NCBI RefSeq assembly: GCF_039555325.1
Contig: NZ_CP154608.1
Span: forward strand, 558,001 to 622,000
DNA length: 64,000 nucleotides
Source: Sphingomicrobium sp. XHP0239
GTDB lineage: Bacteria > Pseudomonadota > Alphaproteobacteria > Sphingomonadales > Sphingomonadaceae
Reading direction: 5' to 3'
In this document: positions 25,584-34,085 of the stretch, piece after piece
How the letters are laid out: each line of letters opens with the position of its first letter
How positions within the stretch are numbered: position 1 is the first letter of the stretch
The notes under the pieces: generated by a model
What the model was told of the DNA's origin: nothing
What the model saw: only the letters and a program-made list of their open reading frames with translations
Database searches by the model: none
Translations under genes and position numbers: made by a program

Positions 25584-26864
25584 TCAGGCGGCTTGCGCCT
25601 TGGGTTCCTTGGGCGTCGAGGAGAGCATGCCCTTGAGGCTGGTCATCACCGACTTCTTGGTGCCCTCGGCGGCACTCACGGCGTCCGCACCATCCTCGCT
25701 CGCATGGCTCAGCACCATGTTCGACAGGTTGGCGAAGGGCTGCGAAAGCTTGCCGGTCGCGACTTCCGCGAGCGGTTTGCCCAGCTTGGCGGCCTGTGCC
25801 GCCGACTTGGGATCGTCGGGGAAGATCAGGTCGACGTCGCGTTCGATCGACTGTTCGAAATCCTTGCGCCCGATCTCCAGCGCACCGCCCGAGGGCACGG
25901 CGTTGGCGACGACGATGACCTTGGTCTGCGGCGCGTTGGACTTAAGCCAGGCGAGCAGGCGGATCGTGTCGCGGGTCGCGGCCAACGTCAGTTCGCTCAC
26001 GACGACGGCGACATGCGCGTCGTGCACCATGTGGGGATACTGGATCAGCATATGGCGCGGCGTGTCGATGACGGTCGATTCGAACGCGTTCTTCATTTCT
26101 TCCTGAAGCTGGAAGAAGGCGGTGCCGTCGGTGATCATGGGCTGGCTGATCGGCGCTTCGGCCGACAGGACCGAGAGCTTCTCGTTGGCGCGGACCATCG
26201 CGCGTTCGATGAACAGGCCGTCGATACGGCTGGGGTTCTCGATCGCGTCGGTCAGGCCGCGGCCCGGCTCGAGGTCGAGCGCCAGCGCGCCGGTCCCGAA
26301 ATGGATGTCGAGATCGAGCAGCGCGGTCGAACGGTTGGCCTTCTCGCCCAGCATCCAGGCGAGGCTGGTCGCGATGGTGGAGGCACCGACCCCGCCGCGA
26401 ACGCCGATGACGGCGGTCATGACGTGGGGCTTTTCGGCCTGCGTTTCGCCGCGCGGACCCGACAGGATCGACTGCGCCTGCGCAAAGGTTTCGCGCAGCT
26501 GATCGACCGTGAAGGGCTTCAGCAGATAGTCGTGGATGCCGCTGGCGACGAGGTCGCGATAAAGGCGCACGTCGTTGACCTGGCCGGCCGCGATGACGAT
26601 CGTCCCCGGCTCGCAGACCTCGGCGAGCGAGTTGATGTCGTTGAGCGGATCGGCGCTTTCGCTGAGATCCACGAAGAGGACATTGGGGCTGGCCGAGACC
26701 GACAGCGACTGGACCGCGTTGCGCAATCCGCCCTTGTTGACCTTGTCGGGGCTCCAGCCATGTTCGACCGCAACGGGGCGGAGCATGTCCGCAGTTTCCT
26801 CGTCACACACGAAAGCGGTGAACGGTTCGCGAAGGCCGGCGCGGGCCTGGAAAGGTGCGTTCAT
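25584..26864 (-). CDS. cpaE: Tad pilus localisation ATPase-like protein CpaE/TadZ (locus 1)
   Basis: The product is 426 residues. The N-terminal third resembles a receiver domain (VLFVDLSES with D66, HDYLLKPF with K116). The C-terminal part is a MinD/ParA-type domain that places the Tad machine at its site in the cell. The nucleotide loop reads GVRGGVGASTI (154-164); both signature lysines of the deviant Walker A motif are absent (Arg and Ala instead), as in many TadZ proteins. GGAGGAG precedes the ATG. The gene is two bases from cpaD. Confidence 0.9.
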   Translation of the reverse strand: MNAPFQARAGLREPFTAFVCDEETADMLRPVAVEHGWSPDKVNKGGLRNAVQSLSVSASPNVLFVDLSESADPLNDINSLAEVCEPGTIVIAAGQVNDVRLYRDLVASGIHDYLLKPFTVDQLRETFAQAQSILSGPRGETQAEKPHVMTAVIGVRGGVGASTIATSLAWMLGEKANRSTALLDLDIHFGTGALALDLEPGRGLTDAIENPSRIDGLFIERAMVRANEKLSVLSAEAPISQPMITDGTAFFQLQEEMKNAFESTVIDTPRHMLIQYPHMVHDAHVAVVVSELTLAATRDTIRLLAWLKSNAPQTKVIVVANAVPSGGALEIGRKDFEQSIERDVDLIFPDDPKSAAQAAKLGKPLAEVATGKLSQPFANLSNMVLSHASEDGADAVSAAEGTKKSVMTSLKGMLSSTPKEPKAQAA

Positions 26865-26866
26865 GG

Positions 26867-27463
26867 TTATTCTCCTCCTGCACCACTATCGCGGTAGGTC
26901 TGGATGACGCTCTGGGCCCGACGCGTATCGACGAGGCCGTTTCCTTCGCGGCCGTAGACGAGGTCGTTGGGGTTCGCGATCATCGCCGCGAGGTTCCCGT
27001 TGACCCCGCAGCCGTAGCCCGGAAGCGCAACGTTCTGCGGATTGTTGAAGGCATCTTCCCGCCAGTTCGGGCAGCTCGGGACGCTGGCGACCGAGCGGAC
27101 GACCACGACACGGGCGGAGCCGGGGGCGATGTTGCCCTCGGTCACCGGCGCGCCGTCGGCGAGCAGGAGCCCATATTCGCCAGCCACCGCGGCGACGCCG
27201 CTGCGTGCGGACGGATTGCCGTCGACATAGACGAGATCGCCGTATTGAAGGCCCATGGATTCGAACCAGCCCTTGAGGCGGGCGGTTTCGGTGGAAGGCA
27301 GGACGCCTCCCGGCGCCGCGACGTCCATCGCGAAGCTGGTTTGGCTGACCACCGGCACGTTGACGGCGCCGAGACCGGAGCGATCCGAGCGCCCGTCGTA
27401 GACATAATTCGCGCACCCGGAGAGGCCGACCGCGGCAGTGATGAGAAGAAGATGTTTCGTCAT
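26867..27463 (-). CDS. cpaD: Tad pilus assembly lipoprotein CpaD (locus 1)
   Basis: The 198-residue product carries a lipoprotein signal (LSGCANY). The CpaD motif is clear in the second half: PSCPNWREDAFNNPQN and YGCGVNGNLAAMIANPNDL, with conserved cysteines. CpaD is thought to be an outer-membrane factor that helps the CpaC secretin assemble. The in-frame codons before the chosen ATG overlap cpaC and are not conserved. AAAGGAAA precedes the ATG. Confidence 0.9.
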   Translation of the reverse strand: MTKHLLLITAAVGLSGCANYVYDGRSDRSGLGAVNVPVVSQTSFAMDVAAPGGVLPSTETARLKGWFESMGLQYGDLVYVDGNPSARSGVAAVAGEYGLLLADGAPVTEGNIAPGSARVVVVRSVASVPSCPNWREDAFNNPQNVALPGYGCGVNGNLAAMIANPNDLVYGREGNGLVDTRRAQSVIQTYRDSGAGGE

Positions 27464-27488
27464 CGTGATTTCCTTTTGCGGGGACGCG

Positions 27489-28904
27489 TTAAAGGCTGAA
27501 GCCAGGCTGGACCGGAACCGAGGCGGCAGGCCGGGGCGCATTGCCGATGCGGGCCGTCGGGGTGACTCCGGCCGGGCCTGACACGCCGGTGTAGGTCTTG
27601 CCCTCGAGCTGGTGTTCGAAGACGTTGGGGTGGCGATATCCATCGACCGGGGTGGGCAGCTGGCCCGACACCGGATTGACGAGATAGGGCGTCACGATGA
27701 TGACGAGCTCGGTTTCGTTCTTGCGGAAGCTGGTCGAGCGGAACAGCGCGCCGAGGATCGGCAGATCGCCGAGGAACGGCGTCTTGTTGATCGTGTTCTG
27801 CGCGTTCTGCCGCAGCAGTCCGCCGATCATGAAGCTCTGGCCCGAACCCAGTTCGACCGTCGTTTCCGCCCGCCGCGTCGTGATCGAGGGGACCGTGTAA
27901 CCGTTCAGCGAGATCGCTCCGTCGTTCGACAGTTCGGAGACTTCCGGGGCGACGCGCATCGAGATGCGACCATCGGCCAGAACGATCGGGGTGAAGCTCA
28001 ACTGCACGCCGTAGCTGCGATACTCGATCGATACGGCGCCGATGGCCTGGCTGACCGGGATCGGAAACTCGCCGCCCGCGAGGAAGCTGGCGGTTTCGCC
28101 CGACAACGCCGTCAGATTGGGTTCGGCAAGCGTCGTTGCGAGGCCGTCGGTCTCGGCAAGATCGAGCGCGCCGGTGATGTCGAGGCCGAACAATTCGCCC
28201 GCCGCCGCCAGGGTCGTTCCGACGGGGTTGCGGAAGACCGTTCCGTCGTCGTCAATGGCGGTGCCTTGCGAAATGCCGAATTCGAATCCGCCCGCGCCAA
28301 AGTTGTCGCCGAGGAGGTTGACCCCAATCGACTTCAGCGCCGACCGATTCACCTCGGCGATCCGTACCCGCAGATTGACCTGCTGGGGGGTGGCGGCGCG
28401 AAGGCGACTGACGACCTGTCCACCGCCGGTGTAGGCGGAGACGAGGCGCTCCGCCTCGATCGCGTCTTCCGGGGAGGCGACGGTTCCGGTGAGCAGAACG
28501 AGATCGTTCATGGTCGTCGCGCGGATGTCCGATTCCGGCATGGCGAGGCGCAACAGTTCGCCGACCGATCCGAAGTTGGTGCCGACTTGGACCTTGGCCG
28601 CCCAGACGACCTCGTCGCGGGCATTGGTGGCATAGATGTCGGTCGTTCCGGCGCCGAGCCCGAACAGGTAGAGTTCGCGGTTCGAGCGGATCTGCACGTC
28701 GGCGATGCCCGGGTTCGACAGGAAGATGTCGTCGATGGTGCCGGGCAGGCGGACGAGGCGTCCCGAGCCCTGGCTCAACGTCAGCGTCTCGGTCGGCTCG
28801 ACCTGGGTCGATTGCGCCGCGGCGGTGCCGGCCAGCGCCATCGGCGCCGAGGCGAATGCGAGGGCGGCAAGCCCGACGCGAGTGATCGAAGCGATATTCT
28901 TCAT
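27489..28904 (-). CDS. cpaC: Tad pilus secretin CpaC/RcpA (locus 1)
   Basis: The 471-residue outer-membrane secretin has a signal peptide (ending near GTAAAQ, about residue 34), an N-terminal pilus-assembly domain (LTLSQGSGRLVRLPG, LFLSNPGIADV-like DIFLSNPGIADV), a BON-like segment (about 117-165), and a C-terminal secretin domain with LAEPNLTALSGETASFLAGGEFPIP divided over several strands and the signature RRAETTVELGSGQSF. It starts one base after the cpaB stop. A second, different secretin gene lies at 62515. Confidence 0.92.
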   Translation of the reverse strand: MKNIASITRVGLAALAFASAPMALAGTAAAQSTQVEPTETLTLSQGSGRLVRLPGTIDDIFLSNPGIADVQIRSNRELYLFGLGAGTTDIYATNARDEVVWAAKVQVGTNFGSVGELLRLAMPESDIRATTMNDLVLLTGTVASPEDAIEAERLVSAYTGGGQVVSRLRAATPQQVNLRVRIAEVNRSALKSIGVNLLGDNFGAGGFEFGISQGTAIDDDGTVFRNPVGTTLAAAGELFGLDITGALDLAETDGLATTLAEPNLTALSGETASFLAGGEFPIPVSQAIGAVSIEYRSYGVQLSFTPIVLADGRISMRVAPEVSELSNDGAISLNGYTVPSITTRRAETTVELGSGQSFMIGGLLRQNAQNTINKTPFLGDLPILGALFRSTSFRKNETELVIIVTPYLVNPVSGQLPTPVDGYRHPNVFEHQLEGKTYTGVSGPAGVTPTARIGNAPRPAASVPVQPGFSL

Positions 28905-28905
28905 C

Positions 28906-29949
28906 TTACTTGCTCCCGACAGGAACGACGGTGACGGCGGCGCCGCGCGAGACGCGCACGGTGGGCCCACGATGGACGACCGGCGCGGGTGCGGCTTCGG
29001 CCGGTGCCGGCGCGACCGCGACGGCGACCGGTGCGGCCGCCGGGGCAGCCGCAGCGCCGCCACGACGACGCGGGGGCATGCCCGAGCGTTCGTAACGCGA
29101 CACCTGGCCGCCCGTGGTGGCCGTCACGTTCGTGTCGATCGGACGATTGGCGACCTGCAGCAGGATGCGACGTTCCTCGCTGGGAGTGACATTGTCCGGC
29201 AGTTCGACGACACCCGAGGCAACGGCCCGCTCGAGCTCGGCCTCGTTGTCCGCGATCGAGCGCAGGACGAGGCTCAGCGTACCGAGCTTCTGCGCGACCT
29301 GGATTTTCTCGGCCAGGCGCGGGGTCACTTCAAAGGTGACGAGACCGAAATTGGTGACGACCGTTTTGCCCTCGGCGTCCTTGGAGTCGATACGCTGGTC
29401 GGTCGCCAGGACGCGCAGATTGCGGATGATCGTCTCGGCGGCTTCCATGGGATCGCCTTCGTCGGTGGCATCGACCGTCTGCGTCAGGATCATGTCGACA
29501 CGATCGCCCGGCAGGATGAAGCCGGCCGCGCCGCGCGCGGTGTCGATCGGGACGGTCACGGCGCGCATGCCCGGGCCGAGCGCTGCGGCCAGGAAGCCGC
29601 GATCGTTCGGGCCGACGAGGCTACCGCGCGTCACGGGCGAACCCGCGGTGATGGCGGTGCGGACGACGGTGCCGATGAGCGCGCTCGGATCGGCGCCTTC
29701 GTCGGCCTCGGTATAATAGACGCCTTCGACCAGCTCGGCCGGCCAGGGCTGGTAGGCCAGCGCCTCGGCGTCGATGATGGTGCCCACGGGCAAGGCCTTG
29801 CGGGCGACAAGGACGCGCGGTCCCTGTGGCACGGAGGCGGCCTGCGCTTCGGCAGCGGTGGCACCGGTAAACATCGACCGGGCCATGAATGCGGTGACGA
29901 CCGCGATGACGAGTGCTCCGACGAGCAACATGATTTTCTTAACGTTCAT
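28906..29949 (-). CDS. cpaB: Tad pilus assembly protein CpaB/RcpC (locus 1)
   Basis: The 347-residue protein has an N-terminal membrane helix (5-25) and a SAF domain (GPRVLVARKALPVGTIIDAEALAYQ, read over about 43-67), then the RcpC/CpaB domain with GSPVTRGSLVGPNDRG and LPGDRVDMILTQ. The C-terminus is Ala/Pro/Val-rich low complexity. CpaB probably stabilises the secretin in the periplasm. Among the Tad genes in this window it is the only CpaB; a second copy may lie beyond 64000. Confidence 0.9.
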   Translation of the reverse strand: MNVKKIMLLVGALVIAVVTAFMARSMFTGATAAEAQAASVPQGPRVLVARKALPVGTIIDAEALAYQPWPAELVEGVYYTEADEGADPSALIGTVVRTAITAGSPVTRGSLVGPNDRGFLAAALGPGMRAVTVPIDTARGAAGFILPGDRVDMILTQTVDATDEGDPMEAAETIIRNLRVLATDQRIDSKDAEGKTVVTNFGLVTFEVTPRLAEKIQVAQKLGTLSLVLRSIADNEAELERAVASGVVELPDNVTPSEERRILLQVANRPIDTNVTATTGGQVSRYERSGMPPRRRGGAAAAPAAAPVAVAVAPAPAEAAPAPVVHRGPTVRVSRGAAVTVVPVGSK

Positions 29950-29994
29950 GGCGAATTCGCCCTCCCCAAGTGGGTCCCATCCAATGCTGCATAG

Positions 29995-30471
29995 CTATCC
30001 GGCAAAATGGTTAAGAAAGCGTTGGGTGAGTAACCATAGTGTCGCGAACCCGATCGCGACGCCGTACGGCACCTCCGCTTTTTCCGTTTTTCCGCGGATT
30101 TTGTGGTCGCCCCAGACGACGAGGCTGAGCACCCCGCCGGCGAGCGACATGATGACGAGAAACTGGATCATGGCCGCCCACGGGAACCAGAGCGCCAAGG
30201 CGGTGGCGAGCTTGACGTCTCCGCCGCCCATCAACCGCATCAGAAACAAGACGTAGCAGACGATGAAGACCGCCATCGCCGTAGCGACGCGCAGCGCCGC
30301 ATCGGGCCACAACGGAAGGCCGATCGACCACCAGAACAGGAGGGCGCCCACTGCCGTGACCAGCACGATCCAGTTGCGGATCCGGCGGGTCTGCACGTCG
30401 CGCACCGCCATATAGACCATCAGTGCGGCGAGTGCGCCCATCAGCGCCAAGGTAAAATTCGCATTCATCAT
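29995..30471 (-). CDS. cpaA: Prepilin peptidase CpaA/TadV, A24 family (locus 1)
   Basis: The 158-residue membrane protein has five to six helices and both catalytic aspartates of the short A24B peptidases: D25 (VRDVQTRRIRNW) and D85 (GGGDVK). It should cleave the leader of Flp pilin and of TadE/TadF pseudopilins. It heads Tad locus 1. No Flp pilin gene is found next to it; upstream is only a 50-base gap to a divergent oxidoreductase gene. Confidence 0.88.
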   Translation of the reverse strand: MMNANFTLALMGALAALMVYMAVRDVQTRRIRNWIVLVTAVGALLFWWSIGLPLWPDAALRVATAMAVFIVCYVLFLMRLMGGGDVKLATALALWFPWAAMIQFLVIMSLAGGVLSLVVWGDHKIRGKTEKAEVPYGVAIGFATLWLLTQRFLNHFAG

Positions 30472-30521
30472 GATGGCGAAGGTCTAGACGCAAGGACTTG
30501 CCAAACCGTAACCAAGCCAGC

Positions 30522-31637
30522 GTGAACGAACAGACGAGCTTCGATACGGTGGTGGTGGGCGCAGGGATCGCGGGGGCGGCGATCGGCGCGCACCTGGCCC
30601 GGCGCGGACTTTCCGTCCTGCTGATCGAGGCGGAGGAGCGGCCCGGCTATCATGCAACGGGACGATCGGCGGCGTTCTGGCTCGAAAGCTATGGGGGGGA
30701 GGCGGTTGTCCCGCTGAGCGCAGCGAGTCGCGCTTTTCTCGATCAGCCGCCCGCGAACTTCTCCCCCCACGGTTTTCTCAAGCCGCGCGGCGCGATCTAC
30801 ATCGCGCGCGAAGGACGAAGCGCGCCTTTCGCTCATTTGCCCGAAGGGCCGATCTACGAGCCGCTCGACCCGCAGCGGCTCCGCAGCCTCGTTCCGGGGT
30901 TGCGTTCCGAATGGTCGCAGGGGCTGGCCGAACCGTCGTGCCGTGAGATCGACGTCGCGGCCTTGCATCAGGCTTATCTTGCCAGCTTCACGCGGGCGGG
31001 AGGCGAACTGCGATGCGGGGCGGGGCTCGATCGCGGGGTGTGGGACGAGGGCGGGTGGAGCTTGCGGTTGGCCGACGGGCGGACGGTTCGGGCCGATCGG
31101 ATCGTCGATGCGGCGGGGGCATGGGCGGACGATGTGGCGGAGCGGTGCGGGGTCGCGGGACTGCGGATCGAGCCCAAGTGCCGGACAATGCTCCAGTTAC
31201 GTATCGCGCAGATGGAATGTCGGGCATTGCCGCTGGTCAACGACGCCGACGGCCGCTTCTATTTCCGCGGGGCGGGCGACCATAGCGTGTGGCTCAGTCC
31301 GCATGACGAATTGGAAAGCGTGCCGTGCGATGCCGCGCCCGAGGAGCTGGCGGTGGCAACCGCGATCGACCGTCTCCAACAGGTCGTCGACTGGCGGATC
31401 GAGGCGGTCGAGCGCAAGTGGGCAGGGCTGCGCACCTTCGCCCCCGACCGCGTGCCGGTCATCGGATGGGACGCGCATCAGCCGGGTTTCTTCTGGTATG
31501 CGGGGCAGGGGGGGACCGGAATCCAGACCCAGCCAGCGGCGGCGGCGCTGGCGCGAGCAATTTTCCTCGAAGACGAGCCTGCGGGATTGGTCGAGGGCAT
31601 CGACACCGGCCCCTACGATCCGGCGCGGTTCGAGTAG
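30522..31637 (+). CDS. FAD-dependent amino-acid oxidoreductase (DAO family)
   Basis: The 371-residue protein begins with a dinucleotide fold ([20 protein letters not shown]) and has the DAO-family second FAD motif near the C-terminus ([28 protein letters not shown]). Relatives oxidise glycine, sarcosine, D-amino acids or 2-hydroxyglutarate; the substrate cannot be told. I use the GTG at 30522; a TTG at 30498 would add eight residues but has no well-placed ribosome site. Its last 25 bases overlap the convergent rnhA. Confidence 0.8.
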   Translation: MNEQTSFDTVVVGAGIAGAAIGAHLARRGLSVLLIEAEERPGYHATGRSAAFWLESYGGEAVVPLSAASRAFLDQPPANFSPHGFLKPRGAIYIAREGRSAPFAHLPEGPIYEPLDPQRLRSLVPGLRSEWSQGLAEPSCREIDVAALHQAYLASFTRAGGELRCGAGLDRGVWDEGGWSLRLADGRTVRADRIVDAAGAWADDVAERCGVAGLRIEPKCRTMLQLRIAQMECRALPLVNDADGRFYFRGAGDHSVWLSPHDELESVPCDAAPEELAVATAIDRLQQVVDWRIEAVERKWAGLRTFAPDRVPVIGWDAHQPGFFWYAGQGGTGIQTQPAAAALARAIFLEDEPAGLVEGIDTGPYDPARFE

Positions 31638-32074
31638 CTTTCGGCTTCGAGTTCGGCCTCGCGAGTCGCGATTTCGTCGGCGCGCTCGTTCTCGGGATGG
31701 CCCGCGTGGCCCTTCACCCATCGCCAGTCGATGTCGTGACGAGCGGCGGCCGCATCGAGACGCTGCCACAGCTCCGCATTCTTCACGGGCTTTTTCGCGG
31801 CGGTGCGCCAGCCGTTCTTCTTCCACCCGTGGATCCACTTGGTGATCCCGTCGCGGACATAGGTGCTGTCGGTCGTCAGAACGACGTTGCAGGGCCGTTT
31901 CAGCGCCTCGAGCGCGGCGATGGCGGCCATCATCTCCATGCGGTTGTTGGTGCTGTCGGCTTCGGACCCGCACAGTTCCTTCTCGTGCTCGCCCAGGCGC
32001 AGGATCGCGCCCCATCCGCCGGGGCCGGGATTGCCCTTGCAGGCGCCGTCCGTGAAAATCTCGACCTTGTCCAA
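31613..32074 (-). CDS. rnhA: Ribonuclease HI
   Basis: RNase HI cuts RNA in RNA-DNA hybrids. The 153-residue protein has the full catalytic set D9 ([15 protein letters not shown]), E47 (NRMEMMA), D69 (TTDSTYV) and D133 (NERADEIA), with H123 in KGHAGH. The basic protrusion ([18 protein letters not shown]) of the E. coli type is present. It follows ispH by five bases on the same strand, an arrangement common in sphingomonads. Confidence 0.96.
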   Translation of the reverse strand: MDKVEIFTDGACKGNPGPGGWGAILRLGEHEKELCGSEADSTNNRMEMMAAIAALEALKRPCNVVLTTDSTYVRDGITKWIHGWKKNGWRTAAKKPVKNAELWQRLDAAAARHDIDWRWVKGHAGHPENERADEIATREAELEAESYSNRAGS

Positions 32075-32079
32075 GAGGA

Positions 32080-33027
32080 TCAGGCGACCAGTTCGCGGGG
32101 AAGCTTGAACACCATATTCTCTTCGACGTGGGCGACCTCGCGCTCGGTCACGTCGAAGCGGTCGCGAAGACTTTCGATGACTTCGCGGACGAGAATCTCG
32201 GGTGCCGAGGCACCGGCGGTGATTCCGACGGATGCGGGCGTTCCGAACCAGTCCCAGTCGATCTCGGCCGCACGGCCGATGAGACGCGCGGGCGTGCCGA
32301 GCCGGTCCGAGACCTCGGCCAGCCGACGGCTGTTCGAGGAGTTGGGTGCGCCGATGACGAGCAGCCGATCGACCTGCGGCGCGATCTGCTTGACCGCCGC
32401 CTGGCGGTTGGAGGTGGCGTAGCAGATGTCCTCGCCCTTAGGGCCGACGATGTCGGGGAAACGGCGTCGCAGCACCTCGATCACCGCGTCGGTGTCGTCG
32501 ACCGATAGCGTCGTCTGGGTCAGAAAGCCCAGATTGTCGGGATCGGCGACCTCGACCTTTTCGGCATCCGCTTCGGTTTCCACCAGCGTCATGTGCCCGT
32601 CGGGGACCTGGCCGAAGGTGCCGATCACCTCGGGATGGCCTTCGTGTCCGATGAAGAGGATGTGACGACCATGTTCGATCATCCGTTCGGCCTGCCGGTG
32701 GACCTTGCTGACCAGCGGGCAGGTGGCGTCGAGATAGTCGAGACCGCGTGCTTCGGCGGCGCGGGGCACCGCCTTGGGGACGCCGTGGGCGGAAAAGACG
32801 ACGGGCTTTCCGTCGGGAACGCCGTCCAGCGTTTCGACGAACACGGCACCCAGTCCGCGCAGCCGGTCGACGACGAACTTGTTATGCACGATTTCGTGAC
32901 GGACGTAGACGGGCGGGCCGTATCGTTCGAGCGCGAGTTCGACGATATTGATGGCGCGATCGACGCCAGCACAGAAACCGCGCGGGGCAGCGACCAGGAC
33001 GTCGAGGGCGGGGGAAGATGCGTTCAT
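32080..33027 (-). CDS. ispH: 4-hydroxy-3-methylbut-2-enyl diphosphate reductase
   Basis: IspH (LytB) makes isopentenyl and dimethylallyl diphosphate in the last step of the MEP pathway. The 315-residue protein has the three cluster cysteines C19 (PRGFCAGV), C103 (DATCPLV) and C202 (DICYATS), plus H44, H81 and the [11 protein letters not shown] loop with E133. rnhA follows in the same transcript. A lipoprotein gene diverges upstream. Confidence 0.96.
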   Translation of the reverse strand: MNASSPALDVLVAAPRGFCAGVDRAINIVELALERYGPPVYVRHEIVHNKFVVDRLRGLGAVFVETLDGVPDGKPVVFSAHGVPKAVPRAAEARGLDYLDATCPLVSKVHRQAERMIEHGRHILFIGHEGHPEVIGTFGQVPDGHMTLVETEADAEKVEVADPDNLGFLTQTTLSVDDTDAVIEVLRRRFPDIVGPKGEDICYATSNRQAAVKQIAPQVDRLLVIGAPNSSNSRRLAEVSDRLGTPARLIGRAAEIDWDWFGTPASVGITAGASAPEILVREVIESLRDRFDVTEREVAHVEENMVFKLPRELVA

Positions 33028-33049
33028 GAGGCTTTAAGTAGGCATTCGC

Positions 33050-33078
33050 TTGGCAAGCGTGAAGGGGGTTCCTAGAAG
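33050..33078 (+). promoter_or_regulatory. Candidate sigma70-type promoter
   Basis: TTGGCA (33050-33055) is followed after exactly 17 bases by TAGAAG (33073-33078), 39 bases before the lipoprotein start. The -35 region forms a small palindrome (CGCTTGGCAAGCG). It shares its -35 hexamer with candidates at 7002 and 8829. Confidence 0.4.
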
Positions 33079-33117
33079 GCCCCGCAACGATCGACCGACT
33101 TTCATAAGGATTTTTCC

Positions 33118-33750
33118 ATGCTCCGTTCGCTGACCCTCGGCCTTGCGATCCTCGGCCTTTCCGCCTGTGCCAACGAGGGCGAGATCGAGGACGGGGGGAT
33201 CGTCGTGGCACGCGACCTGTGTCCGCAGGTCGCGATCCCCGCAGGAACCGGCTCGGTGACCCTGTTCAGCCAGGCGGGCTCGACGTCGGCCGATGCCATC
33301 GACGTGACCGCGACGATCACCAACGTCGATCCCGAATGTTTCGAGGACAGCGCCAGCATCGTCACGACGACCGGCTATTCCGTCTATGCGCAGCGCCGCG
33401 AGGCGGGACCGGCCCGCACGGTGCTGCTGCCCGTGTTCAACACCGTGATGCGCGGGGGCGAGGCGATCGTCTCGAAGCGCGTCGGGCAGGTGCGCGTTGA
33501 TTTCGCCGAGGGTGCGATCCGTGCCGAAACGCGCGGCGAGGCGCGGGTGCGCGTCGACCGCGCCGCCGCGACCCTGCCGAGCGACGTTCGCGCGGAACTG
33601 ACCCGCCGCCGCCGCTCGGGCGACGTCGATGCGGCGATCGATCCGTTGAGCCGTCCCGAAATCCGCAGCGCCGTCGCCAATGCGACCTTCGAACAGCTGA
33701 TCGGGTTCCAGCTGACCCCCGAACAGCTGCAGTATAACGCGACCAAGTAG
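33118..33750 (+). CDS. Conserved-type lipoprotein, function unknown
   Basis: The 210-residue protein has a lipoprotein signal (LGLSAC, C17) and a beta-rich mature domain (about 35-130) with two cysteines (DLCPQV, PECFED) that could pair. The C-terminal third is Arg/Ala-rich and probably helical. It resembles lipoproteins seen in sphingomonads, but I recall no named family. AAGGA lies eight bases before the ATG. It stands alone, and a glycine riboswitch follows 90 bases after the stop. Confidence 0.7.
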   Translation: MLRSLTLGLAILGLSACANEGEIEDGGIVVARDLCPQVAIPAGTGSVTLFSQAGSTSADAIDVTATITNVDPECFEDSASIVTTTGYSVYAQRREAGPARTVLLPVFNTVMRGGEAIVSKRVGQVRVDFAEGAIRAETRGEARVRVDRAAATLPSDVRAELTRRRRSGDVDAAIDPLSRPEIRSAVANATFEQLIGFQLTPEQLQYNATK

Positions 33751-33840
33751 GCATCCCGCCTCAAGCCCGATTGACACGAATCGGCGCGGCTTTCACACCG
33801 GACCGGTCTCCGGCATCCTGATGGGTGTCGGGGGGCCAGA

Positions 33841-34022
33841 CGGGAGAGTGCGCGGTTCCACGAGCGATCGGGGAAACGCGACGCCGAAGGAGCAACCGCC
33901 CCCGGAATCTCTCAGGCGACCAGAACCGCCTGGCCCTCTTGGACAGCCTGGAAAGAGCGTTGCCCGAATTCGGGGGAGCGCCACCGACGGGGTAAAACTC
34001 TCAGGTTCATGCGACAGGCGGG
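33841..34022 (+). promoter_or_regulatory. Tandem glycine riboswitch (two aptamers)
   Basis: Two similar aptamers follow each other. Aptamer 1 spans about 33841-33930 (GGGAGAGTGC, then GCCGAAGGAGCAA, then ATCTCTCAGGC). Aptamer 2 spans about 33940-34022 (GAAAGAGCG, then GCGCCACCGACGGGGTAA, then ACTCTCAGG). The paired GAGAG/CTCTCAGG elements and the GAAGGAGCAA / GACGGGGTAA junctions are those of known gcv riboswitches. It precedes gcvT, so glycine should switch on its own cleavage system. It fills most of the 335 bases between the lipoprotein and gcvT; the first 90 bases hold nothing I can name. Confidence 0.93.
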
Positions 34023-34028
34023 GGTGCG

Positions 34029-34078
34029 GATCGTAGCGCGGCGGCGAGGGTTTCGCCGCGTCCCGATCGCCCGGAGAG
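34029..34078 (+). promoter_or_regulatory. Riboswitch expression-platform hairpin before the gcvT ribosome site
   Basis: A perfect seven-pair stem (GCGGCGA 34041-34047, TCGCCGC 34053-34059) sits inside an outer GATCG/CGATC pairing (34029-34033, 34064-34068), ending five bases before the ribosome site GGAGAG (34073-34078). No T-run follows, so control is more likely at translation than at termination. The switching structure itself is inferred. Confidence 0.5.
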
Positions 34079-34085
34079 CGCATGC

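Noticed and set aside
33793..34083. Minus-strand frame over the region before gcvT
   Set aside because: It covers the glycine riboswitch, whose conserved RNA elements explain the sequence.
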